Made by a program: the position numbers and the translations under genes. DNA of 64,000 nt from Labrys wisconsinensis (GTDB lineage Bacteria > Pseudomonadota > Alphaproteobacteria > Rhizobiales > Labraceae). The notes under the pieces are model-generated. The model worked only from the letters and a program-made list of their open reading frames with translations. It was not told where the DNA came from and ran no database searches. The DNA is taken from positions 124,001 through 188,000 of the forward strand of contig NZ_JAUSVX010000013.1 in the NCBI RefSeq assembly GCF_030814995.1. Direction: 5' to 3'. Shown here in pieces: positions 18,756-27,512 of the stretch. Within the stretch, counting starts at the first letter, position 1, and each line of letters opens with the position of its first letter.

Positions 18756-19467
18756 GGCACTCGACAGGTTCGCCGTCTGGCTGTCCACGCCGCACCAGGC
18801 GATGATGGAGATCGCCCGCGACATCGGCTATCGCCACATCGTGCTCGACATCGAGCACGGGCTGTTCGACCTGGAGGCGACAGACCGCATCGTCGCCCTC
18901 GGCAAGGCGCTCGGCCTGACCATGCACGCCAAGGTGCTGGGGCCGGAGGCGATCCCGATCCAGCAGGCACTCGACATGGGCTGCGACAGCGTCATCATCC
19001 CGCATGTCGGCGACGTCGACCATGCCCGGCGGGTGACGCTCTCGACCAAATATCCGCCGCTCGGCACCCGCAGCTTCTCCGGCACCCGGCCGGCGCGCTA
19101 CAACGCGGTCAAGCCCGACTATTACGAGCGCGAGAACGCCGCCACCCGCTGCTATCCCATGGTGGAATCGGCGGCGGCGCTGCGCGATATCGAGGCCATC
19201 CTGGCCCTGCCGACGGTCGACGGCGTCTTCGTCGGCCCGAGCGACCTGTCGCTCGACAGCGGCCGCGGCGCCTATCGCAACACCGATGCCGACAAGGCGG
19301 ACCTCGCCCGCATCGCGGCGGCGGCCAAGGCCGCCGGCAAGCCCTGGATCATGCCGGCCTGGACCCGGGCCGAGCGCGATTTCGCCGGCACGCTCGGCGC
19401 CGACCTCCTGGTGGTCGCCGACGAGTTCGGCTCGATCATGACCGGCCTCCTCGACGCGGCCCGCTAA
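18748..19467 (+). CDS. HpcH/HpaI-family 2-oxo acid aldolase
   Basis: A 239-residue class II pyruvate aldolase-like TIM barrel. Seen are VLDIEHGLFDLEA, PHVGDVDHARRV, the metal-ligand Glu in MVESAAALRDIEAI and the Asp in VGPSDLSLDS, all characteristic of HpcH/HpaI enzymes that cleave 4-hydroxy-2-oxo acids to pyruvate and an aldehyde. The N-terminus begins directly with RFAVWLSTPHQAMMEIARDIGY, slightly shorter than E. coli HpaI. It overlaps the RraA-like gene, so they are co-translated. Confidence 0.9.
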   Translation: MAEALDRFAVWLSTPHQAMMEIARDIGYRHIVLDIEHGLFDLEATDRIVALGKALGLTMHAKVLGPEAIPIQQALDMGCDSVIIPHVGDVDHARRVTLSTKYPPLGTRSFSGTRPARYNAVKPDYYERENAATRCYPMVESAAALRDIEAILALPTVDGVFVGPSDLSLDSGRGAYRNTDADKADLARIAAAAKAAGKPWIMPAWTRAERDFAGTLGADLLVVADEFGSIMTGLLDAAR

Positions 19468-19488
19468 CTCCCGAGAAAGCAGATCATC

Positions 19489-21093
19489 ATGTCCGATGCG
19501 ATCTCCTGCGGCAGCCGCCTGATGCAGCTGCTCAGCGCCTATGGCGTCGACACCGTGTTCGGCATGCCCGGCGTCCACACGCTCGAAGCCTATCGCGGCC
19601 TGGAGGCCGCCGGCATCCGCCATGTCGGCGTGCGCCACGAGCAGGGCGCCGGCTTCATGGCCGACGGCTATGCCCGGATGTCGGGCCGCCCCGGCGTCTG
19701 CCTGCTGATCAGCGGGCCCGGCGTCACCAACGCCGCGACCCCGATCGGCCAGGCCTATTCCGACAGCGTGCCCATGCTGGTGATCACCAGCGTCGCCGCC
19801 AACAAGGACCTCGGCATGGGGCGCGGACGCCTGCACGAGATCACCGACCAGGCGCGGGTGACCGAGCCGCTGACCGCCTTCTCCGCCGTCGCCGGCGACC
19901 CGCAGCAGGTGCGCGAACATGTGGCGCGCGCCTTCGCCCTGTTCGAGGCGCGCCGGGCGCGGCCGGTGCACATCTCCATCCCGCTCGACGTGTTCAAGGC
20001 GCCGGACGACCAGCCGGTGCGGCGGCGGACGGCGCACCGGCGCGCCGCGCCCGACCCTGAGGCCGTGGAGGCCGCCGCGGCCCTCCTCGCCGGCGCGGCG
20101 CGCCCGGTCATCATCGCCGGCGGCGGCAGCCTCGGGGCCTCGGCCGCGCTGGTCGCGCTCGCCGAGCGGACCGGCGCCGCCGTGGTGCCGACCATCGCCG
20201 GCAAGGGCGTCATTCCCGACAGCCATCCGCTGGCGCTCGAGGCGACGCTGGACCGCGCCGCGACCCAGGCGCTGATCGCCGCCGCCGACGTCGTCCTGTG
20301 CGTCGGCACGGAACTGGCCGAGCCGGACATCTGGCTCGACGGGCCGCTGCCGCTCGGCGGGCCGCTGATCCGCATCGACATCGATCCCGCCGTGCTCGCC
20401 CGCGACTATGACGCGGCCGTCGCCCTGGAGGCCGATGCCGGGCTGGCTCTCGCCGCCCTGGTCGAGGCCCTGCCCGAGCGGCCGCGCCCGGGCCCCGACC
20501 GGGCAGCCGCGGTCGCCGGCGTGCGCGCGGCGGAGCGGGCGGCGCTGACGCCGCTGGAGCGCAAGCACATCCGCGTGCTCGAGGCGCTGCGGCGGGCGGT
20601 GCCGCCGGAGGGCGTGGTCTATTCCGACATGACCCAGCTCGCCTATACCGGCTATGCCTTCTACCCCTGCGAGACGCCGCGCCGCTGGTTCTTCCCCGCC
20701 GGCTACGGCACGCTCGGCTATGCCCTCCCCGCGGCGATCGGCGGCCAGATCGCCGCGCCCGGCCGGCCGGTGATGGTGGTCGTCGGCGACGGCGGCTTCC
20801 AGTTCACGCTGCAGGAGCTCGGCACCGCGGTCGAGCAGAAGCTGCCGATCCCGATCATCCTGTGGAACAATGACAGCCTCGCCCAGATCCGCGACGGCAT
20901 GGTCGCCCGCAAGATCCCGACCATCGGCGTCGACCAGCACAACCCGGACTTCCTGAAGCTCGCCGAGGCCTATGGCTGCCGCACCGCCGGCCCTCGCAGC
21001 TTTGCCGAGCTCGAGGCGGCTGTGACATCGGCCTTCGCGGCCGACGGGCCGACCGTGATCGAGCTGCGGGAGGGCGCTCCGTTCCTGGGATAG
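19489..21093 (+). CDS. ThDP-dependent decarboxylase, AruI-like
   Basis: A 534-residue ThDP enzyme. The cofactor Glu is E51 in VRHEQGAGFMADGYARMSGRPG, and the Mg-ThDP motif begins VVVGDGGF and ends LWNN. The stretches FGMPGVHTLEAYRGL and MGRGRLHEITDQ are close to 5-guanidino-2-oxopentanoate decarboxylase (AruI) of the arginine transaminase pathway, as remembered. That enzyme makes 4-guanidinobutyraldehyde. Clustering with a polyamine-type importer fits catabolism of a guanidino or amino compound, but no aminotransferase lies in this operon. Other 2-oxo acid substrates are possible. Confidence 0.85.
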   Translation: MSDAISCGSRLMQLLSAYGVDTVFGMPGVHTLEAYRGLEAAGIRHVGVRHEQGAGFMADGYARMSGRPGVCLLISGPGVTNAATPIGQAYSDSVPMLVITSVAANKDLGMGRGRLHEITDQARVTEPLTAFSAVAGDPQQVREHVARAFALFEARRARPVHISIPLDVFKAPDDQPVRRRTAHRRAAPDPEAVEAAAALLAGAARPVIIAGGGSLGASAALVALAERTGAAVVPTIAGKGVIPDSHPLALEATLDRAATQALIAAADVVLCVGTELAEPDIWLDGPLPLGGPLIRIDIDPAVLARDYDAAVALEADAGLALAALVEALPERPRPGPDRAAAVAGVRAAERAALTPLERKHIRVLEALRRAVPPEGVVYSDMTQLAYTGYAFYPCETPRRWFFPAGYGTLGYALPAAIGGQIAAPGRPVMVVVGDGGFQFTLQELGTAVEQKLPIPIILWNNDSLAQIRDGMVARKIPTIGVDQHNPDFLKLAEAYGCRTAGPRSFAELEAAVTSAFAADGPTVIELREGAPFLG

Positions 21094-21113
21094 GCCGCGG
21101 CGGGCGTCGCGGC

Positions 21114-21986
21114 CTACGCCACCTTCGCCTTGCCTGTGGCCCCGAACAGGCAGGCGATCATGATCATCACGGCGCCGGCGATGGTCCACAGCGTCGGGAT
21201 CTCGGAAAAGAACAGGAAGCCGAAGGTCACGGCCCAGAGGAAGGCGGAATATTCGAGGATGCCGAGCTTGCCGGCATGGGCGCGCGAATAGGCCCAGGCC
21301 AGGCACAGATGGCCGCAGGTGCCGAGCAGGCCGGCGATGACGAAGACCATCAGATGCGCGCGGGTCAGCGGCTGCCACTGCACCGCCATGACCGGCAGCG
21401 CCAGCAGCATCGCCCAGGCGTTCGACAGAACGACGATGGTCATGGTCGAATCCTTGGCGCTCTGCTGGCGCATCAGCACCATGGACAGGGCATAGAAGAA
21501 GGCGCAGGCGAGCGCCGCGACGAGGCCAATGGGATCGAAGGCGTGGCTGGCGCCGCTCTCCTGGCCGCGGGCGATGACGATGACGCCGACCAGGCCGACG
21601 GCGAGGGCGACCATGGCGCGCGGGGCGACCGGCTCCTTGAGGATCAGCCGGCCCAGGAGCGCCATCAGCAGCGGCGCCATGAAGGTCAGGGCGATCGCCT
21701 CGGCCAACGGCAGCCGGGCGATGGCGACGAAGAAGCAGGTCGCGGTGCACAGCACGACCACGGCGCGCCAGAGGTTGCGCCGGACCGCCGGCCAGCCGGG
21801 CGTCGCGCCGCCGAGGGCCAGGAAGGCGATGACGGCGAACAGCGCGCCGAAGCCATAGCGCAGGCCCACCACCTGACCGATGGGATAGGTCGCCGTGACC
21901 AGCTTCATCAGCGCGTCCATGCAGGACATGATGGCGACGCCGAGGCCCGCGACCATCACGGGGCGGAGGGAGTCCTCGGTCCTCAT
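21114..21986 (-). CDS. DMT-family transporter (EamA domains)
   Basis: A 290-residue inner-membrane protein with ten predicted transmembrane segments in two EamA repeats (VMVAGLGVAIMSCMDALMK, LTFMAPLLMALLGRLILKEP, and WAVTFGFLFFSEIPTLWTIAGA in the second half). Family members export amino acids or other metabolites; the substrate is unknown. It converges on the AruI-like gene, with 20 bases between stops. A 28-codon frame ends on its start codon (ATGA). Confidence 0.9.
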   Translation of the reverse strand: MRTEDSLRPVMVAGLGVAIMSCMDALMKLVTATYPIGQVVGLRYGFGALFAVIAFLALGGATPGWPAVRRNLWRAVVVLCTATCFFVAIARLPLAEAIALTFMAPLLMALLGRLILKEPVAPRAMVALAVGLVGVIVIARGQESGASHAFDPIGLVAALACAFFYALSMVLMRQQSAKDSTMTIVVLSNAWAMLLALPVMAVQWQPLTRAHLMVFVIAGLLGTCGHLCLAWAYSRAHAGKLGILEYSAFLWAVTFGFLFFSEIPTLWTIAGAVMIMIACLFGATGKAKVA

Positions 21987-22069
21987 GGCGCGGCCGGACG
22001 CAGCTCGAAGCGGCCCATGGCTTCGCCGTCGGGCGCCTGGCGCAGGAGGATGGCGTTGGGGGATGGCAT
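21983..22069 (-). CDS. Possible 28-residue leader peptide or gene remnant
   Basis: A frame reading MPSPNAILLRQAPDGEAMGR and eight more residues ends with a TGA that overlaps the ATG of the DMT transporter. The exact overlap and high third-position GC suggest translation, but length and lack of a strong ribosome site make it uncertain. It may be the tail of an eroded upstream gene. Confidence 0.3.
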   Translation of the reverse strand: MPSPNAILLRQAPDGEAMGRFELRPAAP

Positions 22070-22396
22070 GGGTCGGGATCTCGCACCGAGCAGCATCTCG
22101 TGGCTTCAGCCACGAATTGATTTTGCGCGAGAACGCAAAACCAATGCTGCTCAGACTGCCAAATGTAAGCAGGTTCGGGAGAACCTGCTTTGGGGTGATA
22201 GCCGGCCGCGATGCGCGGGACAATCGACAAAGCTTGATGCGAGCAATCAGGAATCCGATTGGTCGCCGGCGGTCCGTGCGCGGGCGCACAATCCCCGCGA
22301 CGAAACGCCTCTATGGTCAATCACCCGTGCATCGCCCGGCAAATGGCGCTATGACCGCCCGGGACCGTTCGATCCGAATGCGAGCCAGCTATCCGC
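22070..22396. other. Divergent promoter region of DMT transporter and hemA
   Basis: This stretch is less GC-rich than its neighbours and shows no convincing gene. It has an inverted repeat TTTTGCG-N6-CGCAAAA near 22120-22140. A nearby TTGAT...ATCAG pair has the wrong spacing for an FNR box. Promoters for both flanking genes are expected here but not identified. Confidence 0.4.
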
Positions 22397-23632
22397 ATGC
22401 CCAGGACCTACACCGCGATCTTCGAAGAGGCCGTCGCCGCGCTGCAGCGCGAGAAGCGCTACCGCGTGTTCGCCGACATCGAGCGCATCGCGGACCGCTT
22501 TCCCAAGGCGCTCTGGCACGGGCCGCAGGGGCCGCGCGAGATCGTGCTGTGGTGCTCGAACGACTATCTCGGCATGGGCTGCCACCCCGCCTCGATCGAG
22601 GCGATGGCCGCCACGGCCCGCAGCCTCGGCACCGGTGCCGGCGGCACGCGCAACATTTCCGGCACCAGCCATCCCCTGGTGCTGCTGGAGCGTGAGCTCG
22701 CCGACCTGCACGCCAAGGAGGCGGCGCTCGTCTTCACCTCCGGCTACATCTCCAACCAGTCCGGCATCTCGACGCTCGCCAAGCTCCTGCCGGACTGCCT
22801 GATCCTGTCCGACGCGCTGAACCACAATTCGATGATCGAGGGCGTGCGCCAGGCCGGCCGCGAGAAGGTGATCTTCCGCCACAACGACGTGGAGCACCTG
22901 GAAGATCTCCTGCGCGCCGCCGGCACGGAGCGCTGCAAGCTGATCGTGTTCGAGAGCCTCTATTCCATGGACGGCGACGTCGCGCCGATCGGCCGGATCT
23001 GCGACCTCGCCGAACGCTACGGCGCGATGACCTATATCGACGAGGTGCACGCGGTCGGCATGTACGGCCCGCGCGGCGCCGGCATCGCCGAGCGCGACGG
23101 CGAGATGGGCCGCCTCGACGTGATCGAGGGCACGCTCGGCAAGGCCTTCGGCGCGCTGGGCGGCTATATCGCCGCAGCGGCGCCGATCGTCGATGCCGTG
23201 CGCTCGCATGCGCCGGGCTTCATCTTCACCACGGCCCTGCCCCCGGCGGTGGCCGCGGCGGCGACCGCCTCGATCCGCCACCTCAAGACTTCGAGCGCCG
23301 AGCGGCAGGCGCAGCAGGCCAATGCCGCCAGGACCAAGGCCGCGCTCGCCGATGCCGGCCTGCCGGTGGCGCCGACGCCCACGCATATCGTGCCGGTGAT
23401 CGTCGGCGATCCCGAGCTGTGCAAGGCGGCCAGCGACCTCCTGCTCGCCGAGCACGGCATCTACATCCAGCCGATCAACTATCCCACCGTGCCGCGCGGC
23501 ACGGAACGCCTGCGCATCACCCCGACGCCGTTCCACACCGACGCGCTGATCGCCGACCTCGCCGACGCCCTCGTGGCCGTCTGGCGCAAGCTCGGCCTGC
23601 CGCTGCGCGAGCACGCCCTGGCGGCCGAATAG
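22397..23632 (+). CDS. hemA: 5-aminolevulinate synthase
   Basis: A 411-residue PLP enzyme that condenses glycine and succinyl-CoA to 5-aminolevulinate, the first step of heme (and, where present, bacteriochlorophyll) synthesis by the C4 pathway of alphaproteobacteria. It shows [44 protein letters not shown], the cofactor Asp in [12 protein letters not shown], the PLP Lys in [14 protein letters not shown], and [20 protein letters not shown]. Length is normal. It is monocistronic and convergent with the FixJ-like regulator gene. Confidence 0.97.
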   Translation: MPRTYTAIFEEAVAALQREKRYRVFADIERIADRFPKALWHGPQGPREIVLWCSNDYLGMGCHPASIEAMAATARSLGTGAGGTRNISGTSHPLVLLERELADLHAKEAALVFTSGYISNQSGISTLAKLLPDCLILSDALNHNSMIEGVRQAGREKVIFRHNDVEHLEDLLRAAGTERCKLIVFESLYSMDGDVAPIGRICDLAERYGAMTYIDEVHAVGMYGPRGAGIAERDGEMGRLDVIEGTLGKAFGALGGYIAAAAPIVDAVRSHAPGFIFTTALPPAVAAAATASIRHLKTSSAERQAQQANAARTKAALADAGLPVAPTPTHIVPVIVGDPELCKAASDLLLAEHGIYIQPINYPTVPRGTERLRITPTPFHTDALIADLADALVAVWRKLGLPLREHALAAE

Positions 23633-23653
23633 GACCATCGGCCTCGGGCCGCG

Positions 23654-24286
23654 TCAGGGCCGCGGCTCGGACAGGACGATCCGCACGAGGTCGGCGGCAT
23701 TGCGCGCCCCGAGCTTCTCCATGATGCGAGCCCGGTGCACCTCGACGGTGCGCGGCGAGATACCGAGGAGGCGGCCGACCTCCTTGTTGGAGGCGCCGCC
23801 GGCGATCTGGGCCAAAACCTCCTGCTCGCGCCGGGTGAGGGCCTCGAGCGGCGAGCGCCCGGATTCGGACACGGCGCCGGGACCGGCAGGCGGTTCGGCC
23901 ATGCCGAGGATCGCGCCGAGGCCGGCGAGCATGCGCCCGAACTCGAGCGGCCATTCGAACACGTCAGCGGCACCGCTCTTCATCGCCTCCACCGCCAGGC
24001 GCACGCTGGCATGGGCCGCGGCGGCCAGCACCGGCGCCGGGCAGCGGCGTGCCCGGAGCTCCCGCAGGAGGGCAAGGCCGGCGGGCGGGGCGGCGCCGAG
24101 ATCGACCACGATCAGCGCCGGCGCACGGTCGGCGAGGCGCTCGAGGCAGTCGGCGGCGTCCCGCACCCGGATCAACGCGGCGGATCGGTCGGCAAGCTGC
24201 AGCGACAGGGCGGCATGCACCAGGCCGGCGGCATCGACCACCAGGATCTCCGGCACCTCCGCGTGCGGCGTCTGGCCGGCGCCCAT
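23654..24286 (-). CDS. FixJ/NarL-type response regulator with degenerate receiver
   Basis: About 210 residues. The start is taken at 24286 (MGAGQTP); an in-frame ATG at 24310 would add eight residues. A receiver-like domain (~12-125) is followed by a LuxR-type helix-turn-helix with LTRREQEVLAQIAGGASNKEVG and RTVEVHRARIMEKLGA. In the receiver the phosphoacceptor Asp is kept (VVDLGAA), but the acidic pair is only one Asp (LVVDAAG). The conserved Lys near the end of the FixJ domain is Trp (FEWPL instead of an EKP-like motif). Phosphorylation-dependent switching may therefore be lost. No sensor kinase gene is adjacent. Confidence 0.85.
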   Translation of the reverse strand: MGAGQTPHAEVPEILVVDAAGLVHAALSLQLADRSAALIRVRDAADCLERLADRAPALIVVDLGAAPPAGLALLRELRARRCPAPVLAAAAHASVRLAVEAMKSGAADVFEWPLEFGRMLAGLGAILGMAEPPAGPGAVSESGRSPLEALTRREQEVLAQIAGGASNKEVGRLLGISPRTVEVHRARIMEKLGARNAADLVRIVLSEPRP

Positions 24287-24404
24287 GTCCCATCCCCGTC
24301 GCGCCTGCATCGGCCCGACTCTCTACGACGGGGGTGGCGCGGGCATCAATGCCCATGGCTCGAACGCACGGGCCGCATGGCCCGCGCGGGGCCGGGACGT
24401 GCGG

Positions 24405-25634
24405 TCAGGCCCGCTTCAGCCAGTCGACCAGGCGGGCGGCGGCGACCTCGAGCTGCTCGGGGCTGCGGAGGAAGCACAGCCGCATGAAGCCCTCGCCGCC
24501 CGCGCCGAAGGCGGTGCCGGGCGCCAGGCCGACATTGGCCTCGTCGACGATCTCCAGGCCGAGCCGGCGCACGTCGGGTTTGCCGTCGACGGCGAAGAAC
24601 AGGTAGAAGGCACCGCGCACGGGTGCGAAGCGCACCCGGCCGGTGGCGCCGAGCGCATCGCAGACGATGTCGCGGCCGCGCCTGGCCCGGGCGATCTGGT
24701 GGGCGACGAAGCCCTCGCCCCGGTCGAGTGCGGCCACCCCGCCCCGCTGCATGAAGGCGGCGATGCCCGAGGTGGAGTACTGCACCAGGTTCTCGATCAC
24801 CTGGCCGAGCTCGGGCGGCGCCTCGAGCCAGCCGAGGCGCCAGCCGGTCATCGCCCAGTTCTTGGAGAAGGTCTCGACGAAGAGGATGCGGTCGCCCGGC
24901 TCGCGGATGTCGCGGAAGGAGGGCGCCCGCTCGCCCTCGTAGACGAAGCGGGTGTAGATCTCGTCGGCGATGATCCACAGGCCGTGCCGGCGGCCGAGGT
25001 CGAGGAGGAAGCGCAGGTCCTCGGCGCTCGCCACCCAGCCCGTCGGGTTGGACGGCGAGTTGACGCAGATCGCCCGGGTGCGCGGCGTCACCGCGGCGGC
25101 GAGGCGGTCGTGGTCGAGCCGCCAGCCGGCATCGGTGTAGGTCTTGGGCACCGGCACCACGCGGGCGCCGGCGATGCCGGCCGCAGCGGCCGCGTTGGGC
25201 CAGGCCGGGCTCGGGACGATCACCTCGTCGCCCGCGCCGGCCACCATGCGCATGCAGATCTGGATGGCATGCATGCCGCCCTGGGTGACGAAGAAGCGCT
25301 CGGAGTCGGCCGGCTGGCCGAACAGGGCGGCGTTGTAGCGGGCAATGGCCTCGCGCAGCTCCGGGATGCCGCGCTGCCAGGTATAGTAGGTCTCGCCGGC
25401 GACGAGGGCGCGGGTCGCCGCCTCGGTGATGAAGGCCGGCGTCGGCAGGTCGCCCTCCCCGGCCCAGAGCGGGATCAGCCCGTCGCGGCCGCGGCCATAG
25501 TTCATCACCTCGACGATGCCGCTCTCGGGCGCGCCGAGCGCCTCGGGGCGCAGGCCCTCCAGCAGGGAGGATGCACCGGTCGCGACGAGCGGGCGGGCGG
25601 CATTGGTCAAGACGGCGGTCCTCCGGGCTGGCAT
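24405..25634 (-). CDS. Class I/II PLP aminotransferase
   Basis: A 409-residue fold-type I aminotransferase: GEGDLPTPAFI, YTWQRGIPELREAIARY, VTQGGMHAIQI, VNSPSNPTGW (Asn and substrate loop), ADEIYTRFVYEG (cofactor Asp and Tyr) and the Schiff-base Lys in ETFSKNWAMTGWRLGW. The C-terminal Arg for the substrate carboxylate is in MRLCFLRSPEQLE. Similar to aspartate/aromatic-type aminotransferases; the exact substrate is unresolved. It stands alone between the FixJ-like gene and mscL. Confidence 0.9.
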   Translation of the reverse strand: MPARRTAVLTNAARPLVATGASSLLEGLRPEALGAPESGIVEVMNYGRGRDGLIPLWAGEGDLPTPAFITEAATRALVAGETYYTWQRGIPELREAIARYNAALFGQPADSERFFVTQGGMHAIQICMRMVAGAGDEVIVPSPAWPNAAAAAGIAGARVVPVPKTYTDAGWRLDHDRLAAAVTPRTRAICVNSPSNPTGWVASAEDLRFLLDLGRRHGLWIIADEIYTRFVYEGERAPSFRDIREPGDRILFVETFSKNWAMTGWRLGWLEAPPELGQVIENLVQYSTSGIAAFMQRGGVAALDRGEGFVAHQIARARRGRDIVCDALGATGRVRFAPVRGAFYLFFAVDGKPDVRRLGLEIVDEANVGLAPGTAFGAGGEGFMRLCFLRSPEQLEVAAARLVDWLKRA

Positions 25635-25761
25635 GGGATCCGGCAGCACGGGGCGTGGCGAACGACCGCATGCTGCCGCGACCTGTTTAGCCCAAACCCG
25701 GCGCGGCGGAATCAATTCTTGGAATGCGTCCATTGAATTTGCCAATGGACGGCAGAGCAGA

Positions 25762-25794
25762 CCGGAGCCCCCGTGACGGCTCGACGGGCTCCGG
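25762..25794 (-). terminator. Hairpin downstream of mscL
   Basis: CCGGAGCCC and GGGCTCCGG form a 9-bp stem ten bases past the mscL stop codon. There is no clear T-run, so it may be a weak intrinsic terminator or an mRNA 3'-end stabiliser. Confidence 0.4.
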
Positions 25795-25803
25795 ATCGCG
25801 GGG

Positions 25804-26226
25804 TCAGCGGGCCTTGAGCAGGTCGCGGATCTCGCCCAGGAGCTTGACGTCGGCCGGGACCTCGGCAACCGGCGGCGGCGCGGCCTCCTGCTTCTTCTTG
25901 AGCTGGTTGATCGCCTTGACCACCAGGAACAGCACGAAGGCGACGATCAGGAAGTTGACCGCGATGGTGATGAAGCTGCCGTAGGCGAGGACGGTGGCGG
26001 TCGCACGGGCCTGGGCCAAGCCGGCACCGGCCGGGGCGGTGCCGCTCAGCACGAAATACATGTTGGAGAAATCGACGCCGCCGCCGGTGATCTTGGCAAT
26101 GATCGGCATGATGATGTCGCCGACCAGGGACTCGACGATCTTGCTGAAGGCCGCGCCGATGATCACGCCGATGGCGAGATCCACGACATTGCCTTTCATG
26201 GCAAATTCCCTGAACTCCTTGAGCAT
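25804..26226 (-). CDS. mscL: Large-conductance mechanosensitive channel MscL
   Basis: A 140-residue inner-membrane channel subunit that opens under membrane tension to release osmolytes. The N-terminus [27 protein letters not shown] is the amphipathic helix and TM1; TM2 is [28 protein letters not shown] charged C-terminal helix ([11 protein letters not shown]) forms the cytoplasmic bundle. Length is typical. Confidence 0.97.
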   Translation of the reverse strand: MLKEFREFAMKGNVVDLAIGVIIGAAFSKIVESLVGDIIMPIIAKITGGGVDFSNMYFVLSGTAPAGAGLAQARATATVLAYGSFITIAVNFLIVAFVLFLVVKAINQLKKKQEAAPPPVAEVPADVKLLGEIRDLLKAR

Positions 26227-26354
26227 GCCACTTCTCCCCGTGTTGCGGTCAAGGGCCGGTTCAACCGGCGCGATACGACGCTAGTCCAGAGACTCCTCCG
26301 ACAAAAGAGCAAAGAGTCGCGATGTGCCGCTTGTGCACATCGCACCTGGACCCA

Positions 26355-27509
26355 TCAGGCTGCGAGCAGCACATCCCGGGCGAGATCCTCGGCGACGGCG
26401 CGCGCCTCGTCGCGGGCGGCCTCGGCGGCGAAGCGGCGCAGCATCAGGAGCAGCGGCCCGACCTCCTCCTGCGGCAGCGCGCCGATGCTGGTCAGCACGC
26501 GCTCGGTCATGCGCCGCGACAGCCGCGCGTCACCGGCCAGGCTGTCGACGAAGCCCTGCTCGGCGAGCGCCTCCAACGCGGCGCGGAAGGCCGGCAGGGC
26601 AGCGGGCGGCAGGCCGGCGCGGCGGTAGACCGCCTCGAAGCCGCCGAGCCGGCTGGAATGGACGAGGCCGGAGACGCGGCCGACCGGCAAGCCGGAGAGC
26701 TCGGCCAGGGCTTCCTCGAACAGCACGACATTGCCCGAGAGCAGGGCCCTCAGCACCAGCGCCGCGGTGAGCTGGCCGGTCCGGCGCAGATGGCGCACCA
26801 GCCCGCGCATCTCGTCGGGGCCGGCGCGGCCGGCGATGATGACGGTCGCCTTCTCGCGCGCCTCGGTGGTGACGCGCTGGTTGCGGTCGGCGCCGAGCCA
26901 GCCGCTGCCGGAGACGAAGCTGGACAGCGAGGCGCTCAGCGCCGCCACCACCGCCTGGCGCACGCCGATCGGCAGGTCCTCGCGCGCCAGGAGCTCGTTG
27001 CGCACATCGGCGTCGGCGCCGTGGCGCTCGACGATGCGCATCAGCACGCCGGGGGTGAGGACCGCGCCCGGGTTCTGCAGCAGCGCGACGCAGGCATCGG
27101 CGCCGCCGACCTCGGCGATGGCGCCGCTCAGCGTCGCCGGCACGGCGAAGCGGCAGGCGACGGCGCATTGCGCCCGCCAGTCGCCGCCGCCGATCACGTC
27201 GACCAGCTCCGGCTCGGACAGCAGCGGGCTCTGCGCCAGCACGATGGCGGCGATGTCGCCCTGGTCGTGGGCGAGGGCATGGATGATGGCGGGCGGCGCC
27301 TGGCGCGAGGCCGCGAGCGCGATCGCCAGCGCCTCGCGCACCAGCGGCGAGGGATCGTCGAGCAGCACGGTCATCGCCGCCTCGGCGGCGGCACGGTCGG
27401 CCGGATCCAGTGGTGAATAGAGGAAGGCCCGTGCCAGGGCGCTGGTGGCCTCGGCCCGCTCGCCGGCGGGAGCGGACTCGATCCATTGCAGAAAATGACG
27501 CACGAACAT
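26355..27509 (-). CDS. DUF2336 family protein
   Basis: A 384-residue, Ala/Leu-rich, almost wholly helical protein (ERAEATSALARAFLYSPLDPADRAAAEAAMTVLLDDPSPLVREALA) with HEAT-like repeats, matching the DUF2336 family restricted to alphaproteobacteria. Function is unknown; the repeats suggest protein binding. It follows the transglycosylase gene by 3 bases, so the two are probably one transcription unit. Confidence 0.8.
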   Translation of the reverse strand: MFVRHFLQWIESAPAGERAEATSALARAFLYSPLDPADRAAAEAAMTVLLDDPSPLVREALAIALAASRQAPPAIIHALAHDQGDIAAIVLAQSPLLSEPELVDVIGGGDWRAQCAVACRFAVPATLSGAIAEVGGADACVALLQNPGAVLTPGVLMRIVERHGADADVRNELLAREDLPIGVRQAVVAALSASLSSFVSGSGWLGADRNQRVTTEAREKATVIIAGRAGPDEMRGLVRHLRRTGQLTAALVLRALLSGNVVLFEEALAELSGLPVGRVSGLVHSSRLGGFEAVYRRAGLPPAALPAFRAALEALAEQGFVDSLAGDARLSRRMTERVLTSIGALPQEEVGPLLLMLRRFAAEAARDEARAVAEDLARDVLLAA

Positions 27510-27512
27510 GGA

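Noticed and set aside
22200..22260. FNR/FnrL-like box upstream of hemA (TTGAT...ATCAG)
   Set aside because: Spacing between half-sites is 7 instead of 4 and the second half is imperfect.
18613..22320. A 1235-codon minus-strand frame
   Set aside because: Antisense to the aldolase and decarboxylase genes and out of frame with the DMT transporter; no domain.
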